DNA of 64,000 nt from Lunularia cruciata. Its lineage: Eukaryota; Streptophyta; Marchantiopsida; Lunulariales; Lunulariaceae. Positions 45,661 through 56,153 of this stretch are shown one piece after another. Each line of letters begins with the position of its first letter. Position 1 is the first letter of the stretch. The position numbers and the translations under genes are program-made. The stretch spans positions 47,039,034 to 47,103,033 of the forward strand of contig OX419762.1 of the NCBI GenBank assembly GCA_948567375.1. The letters run 5' to 3'. Below the pieces are notes generated by a model. That model was given only the letters and a program-made list of their open reading frames with translations, did not search any database and had not been told where the DNA came from.

Positions 45661-46640
45661 TTGGCAATATCCAATAGAGGGAGTATGTCTATTGGAGTTG
45701 TCTTGTAGGATTAATATTGGACTAACTATGGTATTACAAGCAAGTATATGAGTACAAAGGTACTTGTATGTAGAGAGAGATGAGATTGCTAGGCAATTCT
45801 CTCTATATCATATGGCACATGTGCCCTATTGGTATCTTGAATTATTATTGATGTTAACAATGAAGGGTTACAAGAAGACCCTACCAATAAAAATTTCCTT
45901 AATGGAGGTACAAGACCTAGAGAGACATGGGCCCATTCATTTTATCAAAACTGGATATCTATGTAAGGGACATACACATGCTAGCCAAGGTCAAGGTCTC
46001 CAAGACTCCCATTCTAGTGTGTTTTGGGAGATGTTACATCTACTACGACATCTTCATGTTCATAATTCTATTTCTCTGGCTTATGTTTGGGAGAATGTCC
46101 CTTGATGGGTGATTCTTGTATCTAGGCAATGGTGAGTACACATTAGGTCCATTCTTGGATATGACTTGTTGTGTTGTTGGATGCAACCAAATTGGGATCA
46201 CAAGCTCATCATCCATCAACCTCTTATCCAAAGAGGTTCTACAACATGCTTATGATAGGATTCAATGACTAGACCACCTCACTGTTGATGATATCTTTGA
46301 TGTTGGTTGTTAGTATTAGATGGTGGTAGTGGCTGATAGGTCATCTATGGTAGTAGTGAACTTTGTTGGACAGCCCAGAGCCACTTTACCCACACTCATG
46401 AGTTTCCCAAGCTCTCATGCTTTTTTAGAGGGAGGACTTGGATTTGTTTGGGACTCACAATTATAGCAGTTGATGGAGCCCAATGTCGATGAGAGGGAGC
46501 GGGCAAGTGAGTTTTGCACCAATATTATTGTTGTTACAATAGTGTTAGAGGCATCCAAGCCTTAGGTTTTAGATCAGGCTATGGATGTAAATTTTTTAAC
46601 CTGGATTATGAGCCTTGGCTTGGCAAAGCAACATAGGATG
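45661..46640 (+). pseudogene. Cytosine-5 DNA methyltransferase domain (DNMT3-like) inside family II pol
   Basis: Lies between protease and RT of the retroelement. Motif I-like GVCLLELSCRINIGL (45680 on) is followed by YLYVERDEIAR (45761-45793), the acidic motif II. The motif IV region (45929 on) reads GPIHFIKTGYLCKGHT, with a Cys codon at 45962-45964 where the catalytic Pro-Cys is expected (Pro is Leu here), then GQGLQDSHSSVFWEMLHLL, like the strand-helix after motif IV in DNMT3 enzymes. Motif VI is ENVP (46091-46102). After a frameshift, 46479-46620 reads DERERASEF...VLDQAMDVNFLTWIM, fitting motifs IX-X. An intact version would transfer methyl groups to cytosine in DNA. This copy has at least five stops or shifts and is inactive. 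Confidence 0.75.
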
Positions 46641-47453
46641 TGCTGCTTTGCCAAGCCAAGCTTTGCCTCACCACTTGGACACTTGTGAGCTTTGTGCCTA
46701 TCAAGATGATTTAGACACATGTTAGGGGCAATAGACCAAGTGGGCAAGGTATTCTTGGGACACAACTAGCAGCTACAAGTGAGAGTGATCTATGCCAACC
46801 AAGAAGGATATGCATGGCAACTACAAAAATAGGCAAATGTATGGAGATTCTCATCCTATCAACCAACAAACTAGGGCTGATCAGTATACCATGCCTGAAC
46901 CGGAGGTGATCTTTGATGCAATTGGGTATGCAAAGGTCTTCAATACTTTGGATCTTCACGCAAGATATCATCACTTACTAATCAAGGAGGAAGATGAGTT
47001 CAAGACAATATATTAGGCTATTGATCCTCGTGGTAAGGATGTATTCTATTAGTGGAGGTTCTTACCATTTGGGTTAAAGAACACTCCTACCAAGTTCCCA
47101 AGGGTCATGGACAGGATCCTAGTAGGATTGGATTTTTCTTGTTGCTATAATGATGACATTTTAGTCTATAGCACTATTATGGAGGAGCATGAGAGACATT
47201 TGATGGAGGTGTTTGAGAGATTGAGATCTCATGGACTCAAATTACATCTTGAGAAGTGTAGATTCTTCCACAAGCAAGTTGAGTATTTGGGTCACTATGT
47301 ACCTTGGAAGACTTGGTGTTCAAAAGACCAAGATGAAGGCTATTGCACATATTCCTTAGCCTACAGATGTGATGATTCCTTGGGTTGGCAAACTTCTATT
47401 GCCGTTAGGTTATAGGATTTAGAGCCATTATCAAGGCCTTGATAAAGTTGACC
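46641..47453 (+). pseudogene. Family II copy 2 reverse transcriptase
   Basis: 46792-47016 reads NYKNRQMYGDSHPINQQT, KVFNTLDLHARYHHLLIKEE. A TAG and WRFLPFGLKNTPTKF follow. 47107-47415 has CCYNDDILVYSTIMEEHER, with the catalytic YIDD-type box changed to YNDD at 47146-47157. Ends at a family I solo LTR. Confidence 0.88.
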
Positions 47454-48142
47454 TATAACACCCATTTGTGCATGTGTGTGGTATTGTGATATTTAGCTTG
47501 GTATTATAAATACTTGAGAGATATTATTTATATAGAGATAAAAGATGGTTCTACATCAGTCATGATTAGCTAAAGTTAGTCATAGCTAAGATAGTGGGGA
47601 CCTTACTTTAGAGGAAGTGAAAAAATATGAGCACCACTACTTTGGATTCTAGTGTGTTGACTTGGTAATATTCCTAGGTGTTTGGCTTTGAGGAAAGAGT
47701 TGAGAACTCTTGGGCCCGCAAGCCTTTTTGTTTTGGATTCTTCTATAGTCCAAGGATAGCCCATGTGAAGAAATCCTTGACTTAGTGGTTGGACCAAGAT
47801 AAGATCACATGCTTAGTGGAATATGCCCATGTGGATGGACATTCCTTTATACTTTTTGACTTTACTTGAATTTACGCCTAGTAACTTGAGTTACTCTAGT
47901 AATTAGTAACTTTGGTATGTAACTATTTCACAAGTATATAAACAATGGGTTAGGAAGTACTCATCATCCTTTCATTTTCAACTATCTCTCTCATTGAGTT
48001 CTCTAGTGAGCAATGTCTTGAGTCTTGAAGTGTTAGCCTTGGAGGAGTATGATGGAGTTGGGGTTCTTTTCCTTCTTAGTCCAAGGTGCACTACCATAAT
48101 AGCTATCAGAGGTTCATCCTAAGTGAGAGACAAGCCGGCTCA
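47454..48142 (+). repeat. Solo LTR, family I, between RT and RNase H of family II
   Basis: 689 bp, TATAACACCC...GGCTCA. Flanks TGACC and ATACC are only partly alike, so the target duplication is decayed or uncertain. Family II coding resumes at 48143. Confidence 0.9.
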
Positions 48143-48640
48143 TATACCAAGCTTACACAAGAGTGGTATTGGGGAGATGAGCAAAAGAGAGCTTTTCTAG
48201 AGCTAAAAGAGAGGTTGACATACATGCTTCTATTTGGAGGAGACCAATCAAAAGATCACCATTTCAAGTTCACATTGATTGGAGTATGTTGGAGCTTGGA
48301 GCAATGCTCACCCAACATGATGATGAGGGGAGGAAGTATGTGGTGGCCTATGCTTGTCACTCTAATAATTCAAAGGAAACAAAATATAATTCACATGAAG
48401 GAGAGTGCTTGGCAACAATATGGGTAGTAGCTCATTTCTAATTTTATCTATTTGGTGACTCCTCCATTCTCATCATTGATTACCGACCACTAAAGTGGTT
48501 GATGGAGTCTTACAAGATTTTAGGGAAGCTTGCATGATGGCTCTAATTTTACAAGAGTACGACTTCACATTTATTCATGGACCTAAGGTAATGAACCGTG
48601 ATGCATATGGGTTGAGTAGAAACCCATGTCCCAACCAATA
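48143..48640 (+). pseudogene. Family II copy 2 RNase H
   Basis: Reads WYWGDEQKRAFLELKERL, then FQVHIDWSMLELGAMLTQHD, YVVAYACHSNNSKETKYN and ECLATIWVVAHF, and LIIDYRPLKWLMES. It aligns with 25554-25740 of copy 1 at its end. Confidence 0.85.
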
Positions 48641-49990
48641 AGATCAGACCGGAGCACATTGGCATGGTGGGATAGATGAGGAGATGGTGCCAAGTTGGCA
48701 TGCATCTACCTTTCTATGTTTATTTTTTGAGGCTTTGGTGGTATTTCTCTTAGCACATGTAGGAAGATTTATTGAGGTTACATATCCAAAGAGTAGAGAT
48801 AATGGTATAGTTCAGCAAGACATTCATGATGATGTCTTAGTGATGGATTATCTTTGCATTGTGATGGGTGGCACAGTTGGAGCCAAGTAGAGAGATTGTG
48901 TTTTGTAGTGAGCTAGACGGTTTAGATTGGAAAGCAGATACCTTCTTCATGTGTAGGAGGATGGTAGAGTGTGAGTAGTACCACTTCCTTCTTTGAGACC
49001 ACAATAGGTCCATCATGCTCATGAGGAGCTAGGACATTTTTGGAGTAGAGCATACATATAGCTCACTCCATAGTAATTATTGGTGGTACAATATGCATAC
49101 CAATGTATAGTAGTTTGTTGTCAGATGTGTGGTTAGAACATGATTTAATGCTCTTGTGCCATAATTACACCCATTACCTATCATAAGATTGGGCTACTTT
49201 TGGAGTTTGGACTTTGCTGGATCTTTACCATTGATTGTGAGATATCATTGTTATGTTTTGGTTACGGTGGAGAACTTCTCCAAGTGGATTGAGTTGGTGA
49301 CACTTCCTAACAATCTAATGAAGGGACAACTTATTTGTTCCTAGATCGGGTGTTCAATCATTTTGGTGCACCAATTGAGGTTTTGACTAATCAGAGTACA
49401 AAGTTCTTGGGGGAGTTTCAGGTCTTGTATGTCAAAGCTCTAATTGATCATTGTACTACCTCTTGAGATCACCCTAGGGCAGATGGCTTAGCAGAGAGAG
49501 TGGTTTGGATAGTGAAGAGAAGATTGCAAAAGTACGGTTTGTAGAAAGGCCACTTGGGAGATTGGGATCTCCAACTACCTTCATTTACCATGGGCTATTG
49601 GTTCAGCCGGCAAGCCCCCTTAGCTTCCTTCTCTCCTTACTTTTTACTCTATGGATGAGATCCAAATTTACCTACAACCATTCATTTAGATGCTATTGTA
49701 CTTTTGGATTTGGATGATCTAGACATATGGGTGAGCACATGTTCTCAATGGGCAAAGAGTGGAGAGTGATGCCAATGGCCTTTGAGAACTTGGCAATTGC
49801 TCAACATAGCAATACCTTACACTATGATACCATTCAAAAAGGAAGTTATAGATCCTTGATTTGTTGATTTCATCTAGATGACTATGTATATCTACAGCAA
49901 ACAACACCAATGACACTTGATGTTTACTATCTTGAGAGTGCAGGAGGTTTTGCCTTTTAGAGTCCTCATGTTAGAAGGACATGATGGTGT
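48641..49990 (+). pseudogene. Family II copy 2 integrase
   Basis: Zinc domain HAHEELGHF near 49015. The core second aspartate is replaced by Asn (LTNQSTKFLGEF; copy 1 has LTDQG). Glutamate in DGLAERVV. Then KYGL..KGHLGDWDLQLP and an SH3-like end TILRVQEVLPF..LMLEGHDG that leads into the PHD region. Confidence 0.83.
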
Positions 49991-50231
49991 TGTTTGGAAG
50001 GATCATGTGTGCAATTGTGCGCCATGCCACCTCCCAAACATTGATGGTACTATGGACCTAAGCTTGGCACTTATACATGTAGGCTTGCGGTGTATATTAT
50101 GCGGCTCTTCTGGTGGAGTTGTTATTATATTAGTGTGTGATAGTTGTTTAAGAGGATGACATATGGCATTTTTGATTCCTCCTCTCACATTGATTCTTCA
50201 AGGACAATGGTTTTGTCCTAGATGTTCTTGA
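49991..50231 (+). pseudogene. PHD finger at the C-terminus of family II integrase
   Basis: In one frame (multiples of three) it reads CNCAPCHLPNID, then LRCILCGSSGG (Cys pair 50091-50102), LVCDSCLRG (50133-50153), a TGA in place of the usual Trp, HMAF (His at 50160; the next Cys is Phe), IPPL, and QWFCPRC ending TGA at 50229-50231. Spacing and the D-S-C, W-H, PPL and WFCPxC signatures are those of a PHD finger of Cys4-His-Cys3 type. Such domains read histone H3 tails. It occupies the place a chromodomain takes in chromoviruses. Copy 1 has lost it by deletion. Confidence 0.8.
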
Positions 50232-50400
50232 TCTATAGCTAGTTTGTCCTTTATATGGTATAGATTGTAGATAGGCAACTAACAATAGAGCTCGATAACA
50301 CCTGGCCTCTTGATCTTTGCCCACCATAGGGTATACCATATACTTGGAGTAGATGGCTATTTGGAATTAGAGGGACTTGATTGCCGGCTAGGAGGGCAAT
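50232..50400 (+). other. 3' untranslated end of family II copy 2 with purine-rich tract
   Basis: No frame. Ends GGCTAGGAGGGCAAT directly before TGTGGCAC, a plausible polypurine tract. Confidence 0.5.
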
Positions 50401-50505
50401 TGTGGCACTTTAGAGTTCATGTATGACTTATGTATGAGTTGTGCTTCTATAGTGTATGATGTTGATAGCAATATATGTTGTGTAATGATGTACATACACA
50501 TGATA
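50401..50505 (+). repeat. Candidate family II terminal repeat, copy 2
   Basis: TGTGGCACTTTAGAG... similar to 27101-27205 and 54049-54152. Homology between copies fades after about 105 bp, so the LTR is either that short or the others are truncated. Confidence 0.5.
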
Positions 50506-50640
50506 TTGTGTTGTGGTTTACAAAGACATGGAAAAGTAAATTAGCATGGTTTATTTCTATATTAGTGGAGTAGGTTGTATGATGGATCCCACGGTTGAGA
50601 TATTACCATATGAGAAATCTATGTACATGTATAAAATTGG

Positions 50641-51054
50641 TGTAAAAGATCAAGACTGAGGAGAGAAATAGGAAAATGGAAATGCACATTGGGACACTTG
50701 AATGAGGGAAAATTCTAAATGCCTAGCATGAGCTTTAGCTTTGGTATTTATAGGCAGCATATAAGGCCTTTGAGAAGCTTCCTTGAGCCACTTTCTTAGA
50801 GTGCAAGCCAAGTTAACCAAGAAGCTTCTCAAAAAGCTTCCTTCTAGAAGTCACTTACTTGGCGTGCAAGCTAAGCTAGTTGGAAGCTTCTAGAAGCTTC
50901 CTTCTAGAAGCAACCTGCTTGGGATGCTAATTAAGCTAGTCGGGAAGTGTCCCAAGAAGCTTTCTAGATGCTTCTAGAATATTCTAGGCTAATTTGGCTT
51001 ATTCTCTAATTCATTAGCCTTACTAACTACGTCACTAAACTCCATATTGTTACA
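50641..51054 (-). repeat. Solo LTR, family IV
   Basis: 414 bp, minus orientation, flanked by ATTGG (50636-50640) and ATTAG (51055-51059). It keeps the heat-shock-element unit GAAGCTTCTAGAAGCTTC at 50883-50900 and TATA at 50745-50753. Confidence 0.92.
50745..50975 (-). promoter_or_regulatory. Heat-shock-element array and TATA box, family IV solo LTR
   Basis: Same arrangement as the LTRs of the full element: GAAGCTTC units and the perfect array at 50883-50900 upstream of CTATAAATA (50745-50753, minus strand). Confidence 0.6.
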
Positions 51055-52078
51055 ATTAGCCACATGGATTACAATCTTGTCCTTTTCAAGAGCTTTGATG
51101 TATATACGTGGTGGAGAGTTGAAACAAGGTGTGTGTTTTAGCTAGAGGAGTCTCAAGTGGGAGGAGGACGTTGAGAGTGAGAGTTGTAACAGAGCATGGA
51201 AATTGGGTATCAAAGAGAGAAGCTGAGTAGGAGATGTCCCATGCTCTCTTGATCTGCCACTCCTGAATCCTTTTCTCATTAGGCTTTAGATTCTACATCA
51301 TGATGGCTTACAAGATTGGATGGTGGTGTACATTTTAGGATGGCATTCATGGAATTGATGATGGGAAACCCGGGTCCTATCATCCTTCTAGTGCTTACTT
51401 AGGAACAAGTCTAAGATTTAACAATTTATGTGCTCTTATCGATAAAGAATAACTCAATTTTGCTCATGAACTTCAAGGTAGATTTGTGGGGTCCCTTTGT
51501 CAAAAGGTGAAGAGACTAAATGAAAAACTTGCAAGAGATTGGGTCCCAAAGGAAGAACTCTGGAGTTTTTGGATGATCAAGGGAGTTTGGGGAGGGCATT
51601 TAAGAAGTGAATACCATGGTTAGAGAGAAGAGCTAACATGCTACAATATAAAGATAGAAATCAGATGAGTGAGCAGATTTTTTGAGGGATATGATCAATT
51701 GAATCAAGGCGGTAGAGTTCATACCCAAGAGCACAAAATAGGCAATTTGGAGAGCTTTTAATGAGACATTTTAATGATTTGTTAGTAGGATTGGAGAGTA
51801 AACAAATTGCTTATAGTCTTGAGTGCCAAAAATTTCAATTTTGGGTCAATCTCAAATCAAATCTAGTTGATTGAAGTTGGTGCTTTTGGGATATAAGGTG
51901 TTGGAAAAGAGTTGATTATCAAGTTTGGAGTTTTGATTACTCTCCAAGTTGTGGTTTGAGTCACCTTATCAAAATTTCCAATGTTGTTTGTGGTTACATT
52001 TTGCACCTCTTTGTGAAGGTTTCATTTGAATTCCTTAAAAGGAGAATTCAATGTCTTGAATCAAGTATACCTGGGTCT
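51055..52078. other. Unclassified repeat-like sequence with possible primer site
   Basis: No coding frame recognised. TTGTAACAGAGCATGG at 51184-51199 resembles the tRNA-Met primer site (TGGTATCAGAGC), so an LTR may end near 51183. Internal parts are unlike the other families here. Confidence 0.4.
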
Positions 52079-52821
52079 TGTAATGTTCCAAGGATAGCAA
52101 AGAAACACACAAGAGAAAACATGGGTTTCACACTCCAAAATTTGGTGCCCCAAGGAGCACCTTCTCTTTATTATATAGCCTAAGAGGATCTCCTCCAAGG
52201 ATGCTCCATCACAGAATTAGGAACATGGATAGGTGACCTGTCAACAAGATCCACCCTTAGATTACTTGCTTGGGTGGGTGAAATGTTGATCTTGGTCCCA
52301 TCTGGTTGGTCAAGCAAGCTTGACTAGAGGGAATATTTTAGGAAATCTTCCTATATGAATCTCAAAATCATGTGGATGAGATACCATTGGAAAGCTCTTG
52401 GCAAGACTGACTAGGGGGGAGGGAAGGCAAGCCTTTTCTCTATGAGGGAGGGGGGGGGGGGGGAATTTGCACATTTTCAAGGCCTAATCCATCTAAAATT
52501 GCATTTGAAGTTTTCAAGCCTATTTTGGTTTTTGCCCAATTAGTAGAAGTGCTCTTTTGGTGATATGTCTACCTGATCTAATTCATCCATTATGTGTACC
52601 ATCCTTCCATATGTCACCAATCCAAATTCTAGCTTTATATCATATGTCTAGCTATTGATTGTAAAGTCTTCAAGCATGTTTCTGGTTTCTAGCCTATTAC
52701 TAGAAGTACTCTTTTGGTGATACCTTTGTCTGATCTACTTAATCCATCATGTATAACATCCTCCTAGATGTTACCAACCAAATCTCATCTCTAGATCATG
52801 TGTCTAGCTGTTGCTATTATA
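52079..52821 (-). repeat. Solo LTR, family III
   Basis: 743 bp, minus orientation, flanked by perfect GGTCT duplications (52074-52078 and 52822-52826). Contains a 14-G run at 52450-52463. Confidence 0.93.
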
Positions 52822-54048
52822 GGTCTGTAGAGCTCACAAGTTAGCCCAACTCAAGAATTGATCCATATCTAGGGATTGTGGTTGGATTAGGCCATCAAAC
52901 TTTTTAGAGGGTTAGAGAAGTGCACAACCAGCCACTATAGAGAATTTCTTTGAGTGTGAATCCATGGAGAGTAAGAGTTGATGCAACATGTTTTATTGAA
53001 ATACTGTCATAAGCTTTGTATAGTAATTCCATCTTCAATCATGAATGATTGGCAATTCTCCTATTTTTTGTGAATATGATTGAGGATTGTAGAATTTTGG
53101 AGTGTTTTTGAAGATCAAGTGTATCTTTGATTCAGAAATCTGGGGAAAATTTGCCAAGAACCAGGAGCAAACTCTAAATTAGAGATTTCAAAATTAAGGT
53201 AAAAATTATAAAAAAACTTTTCAAGTTTGAGAGCTTATCATGGAACTATCATGATTGGATTAAAGATAATTCAAGTCATTGGAAAGCTCATCTCATGATC
53301 TTTCCATTGAATTTAATTTTGAATTCCATTCTAGAACACTTGAATCCAAGTCACACACAAAAGGTTATGTCCACATGATTTTTGTAGGCTTTCCAATAAA
53401 AAAGACATAGAAGTTCCACACTTGGATTAGAAGTTGATTGAAATCTGAAGAACATATTGGAAGAGGATTTAATTATAGATTGAAATTAGCTTGATGATAG
53501 AGCAAGAAGGCTCTAAAGCTCTTTCTTGACAAAAAGTACAGAGAATTGTTGTCAAATTCTTGTGATCGGATCCTCTCTATGCTTGCATGCTTGTTTGTAT
53601 GCCCAGTTGTCTTGGATTGGTATGTGAGTGTTGTGCTTAGGTTCCTTCCTTTCAGGTGTGTTATGTTTTTCTCCTTAATATGTTGGAAGTGATGACCAAC
53701 AGACCAAGATTGTGTGTTATGATGACAAGTTAAGGTGCTTGCTACTTCCTTACCCTATAGAAGGAATCTTAGAAACAAGAGTGGAGGGTTTTACTAGTTG
53801 GATATCACGTGCACTCAAATTAGTAGTGACAAGTTTATGCACAACCTTTAGTGCAGCCCAAGAGAGCTCACTTCTTTGATGTTGAGCCTTTGAGTTTTTG
53901 GCTATGGTGGACAGAAAATTGATGAGCGTCACTTGGAGCCTCTTAGCTAGACTGGGTGGCTTGATTGTTATTAGTGCCCAATTGTTGGCAGATTGTTGAG
54001 TGAAAGATCAATTACTGATCTGATTTGGGTTGATGAAGAACTGATTAT
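52822..54048. other. Unclassified non-coding sequence
   Basis: Continues the sequence left of 52079. 53552-53740 shows weak similarity to 13116-13330 (TTCTTGTGAT, GAAGTGATGAC), and 53879-54030 matches 12000-12165. No domain seen. Confidence 0.4.
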
Positions 54049-54152
54049 TGTGGCACTTTAGAGTTCATGTATGACTTATGTGTGAGTTGTGCTTCTATAG
54101 TGTATGATGTTGATAGTGATGTATGTTTTGTAGCAATGTATATATGCACAAT
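54049..54152 (+). repeat. Third copy of the family II terminal segment
   Basis: TGTGGCACTTTAGAGTTC..., close to 50401-50505. It is not preceded by integrase or a purine tract, so it is not the 3' end of a visible family II copy. Confidence 0.5.
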
Positions 54153-54814
54153 AAGAATGATGAAGCAAGGGGATAACCACAATAAGTATACTTAGTAGCA
54201 AAGTCCATAAAAATTCCTTTAATTTAGCTATATCTAGAAAGTTGTAGCCTAGTAGCATATGAAAAACTGCTATGTCTTTCTCTTAGACTAGGATGACAAA
54301 GCAAAAGGTGTAGTAGTGCAAGTGGATAGAACATCAATCCCACCCAAAATACTCTTAGAATCATAAACCACCTCTATATAGCCCCACCTTTATATTGACT
54401 AGAGGTTGATTTAGCAAGAGATGGTTGAATGCTAGATGAGTGTGGCTCAAGTCTTGGAGAGATTGGAAGCACAAGAAATTATAAATTCATCCATCTATCC
54501 ATAATCTATACAACATATATAATTTTGAATATGAAAACACACATAAATAAAGATCAATCTAAATAAACATTCATAAATAAAAATGAATGAAACATACAAT
54601 TTGATCCAAAGAGGTAAAATTATAAACACTAAATATACTTCTGACTATGTCAAAAGTCTAATTTTTAAATCTTGGACATCCATAAATTATCCATATTAGA
54701 CAAGAATTCAACTTCTAAAACAAAATAGAGAAAAGAGCAACCGCATAGAAAACATGAAGGATGGGAAGACCCCATCAAGTCGTACAAGGGTGAGACAAAA
54801 TAGGTAAAATGAGG
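54153..54814. other. A/T-rich sequence without recognisable feature
   Basis: No coding frame, repeat match or regulatory motif that I can support. Ends at the family III target duplication CTAAG (54815-54819). Confidence 0.5.
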
Positions 54815-54819
54815 CTAAG

Positions 54820-55557
54820 TGTAATAGCAATAGCTAGACATATTAGCTAGAGGTGAAAATTGGCTTGGTAACATTTGGAAGGATGTTATGTATGATAGGC
54901 TAGGTAGATCAGATAAAGGTGTCACCAAAATAATACTTCTATTAATACGGTGAGAACCAATAGCTTGAATTTGTAATCCCAAAAGCTAGATATATCATCC
55001 AAGGGTGAAAATTGGCTAGGTAACATTTGGAAGGATGTTATACATGAAAGGCTAGGTAGATTAGATAGAAGTATCACCAAAAGAGGACTTCTACTAATAG
55101 GGTAGGAGTAAAAGATTAACCTAAACTTCAAAGCTAATTTTGGATGCCTAATGGATGAATAGGCTTCAAAAATATGCAGATTCTCTCTCCCCTATGGAGG
55201 AAAAGCTAGCATTCCTTCATATAGGTTTGTCTCCTTGAGAGCTTTCCAATGGTATATCAATGCAATTCAAAGATTCTTATAGGAAAATTCCCTAAAGATT
55301 CCCTCTAGTCAAAGAGGGTTTGACAAGCCAGATAGGATCAGAATCAACATGTCATCCATGCATACAACTAATCTAAGGGTAGAGATTGATGACATGTCAC
55401 CAATGCATGTATATGATCCAAGGGTGGAGCTTCTTTTGTCTCCTTTGCTATATAATATAATCAAGGTGCTCCTTTGGGGGCATTGAAGTTTGATTGTGAA
55501 AGTGTGTGTTTCTTCTTTTGTGTTTTTCTTAAGGTCTCTTATCCTTAGAAGATTACA
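54820..55557 (+). repeat. 5' LTR of family III element
   Basis: 738 bp, TGTAATAGC...GATTACA, internal tandem duplication, TATA box TATATAATA near 55449. Confidence 0.93.
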
Positions 55558-55558
55558 A

Positions 55559-55570
55559 TTGTATCAGAGT
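55559..55570 (+). other. Primer-binding site of family III
   Basis: TTGTATCAGAGT, two mismatches from the initiator tRNA-Met site TGGTATCAGAGC. Confidence 0.8.
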
Positions 55571-55575
55571 AGGTG

Positions 55576-55614
55576 TGTCAATCCAAGAGAGTGGATCACT
55601 CTCTTGGATTGACA
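55576..55614 (+). other. Perfect 18-bp hairpin after the primer site
   Basis: Left arm TGTCAATCCAAGAGAGTG (55576-55593), loop GAT, right arm CACTCTCTTGGATTGACA (55597-55614). In the element RNA this would be a strong stem-loop six bases beyond the primer site, where packaging or dimerisation signals lie in other retroelements. Confidence 0.8.
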
Positions 55615-56153
55615 TATGGCTATTGAGAATTAGTAATTTTTAAGGAGATACACCGTAGTGTAAATCGATAGATTAGGATTGTGCTAGAGAGAGGATGGGA
55701 TGGAGGCTCTGAGAGGACAATGTTTAAAAATCCACTTTCTATTCTTGAATCCATTCCACATCAAGATTATGTACATCCAGTGTGAGCAAGTGACAGTGTA
55801 TCTTGTGTTTCATTTTGGAGCAGAGTTCATGGATATAATGATGAATTCACTAAACCCGGTGATTTTGCATGTGATGATCTATGACAAAGAGTGGGATTTG
55901 ATGATCTATATTCTATCATGATGGATTTGATATACCAAATCCTCTCCCTTTCAACAATCAAGTAGAAATCAGTTATTTGGTTAGACCAAAAATAATGTTT
56001 AGGGATTTTGTAGTCCAAAATTTTGGTGAAAAATACTATCAACAAGTGATAGTTTCTAAAGTCTCAATGGTAGTTCTAATAGTCTGTTCTCTTTTTAGAG
56101 TGATCATATTAACCCTCTATTGAAGTAGGAAGGAGCAATTGAGTAGTGAAATC
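55615..56153 (+). other. Family III leader
   Basis: No domain recognised in the short frames (55700-55921). Runs to the gag ATG at 56154. Confidence 0.5.

Larger units (their letters stand above)
32135..50505 (+). mobile_element. Family II Ty3/gypsy element, copy 2 (methyltransferase- and PHD-bearing)
   Basis: Pieces in order: gag end and protease 32135-33051; protease end 45117-45330; Cys/His linker; methyltransferase 45661-46640; RT 46641-47453; RNase H 48143-48640; integrase 48641-49990; PHD region 49991-50231; terminal segment 50401-50505. Interruptions are copy D with family IV (33052-45116) and a family I solo LTR (47454-48142). Its 5' end lies left of the window beyond copy B. No intact frames remain. 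Confidence 0.8.

Noticed and set aside
46574-46765. Minus-strand frame with several Cys and His residues
   Set aside because: Opposite strand of the methyltransferase-RT linker; Cys spacing fits no zinc-binding pattern.
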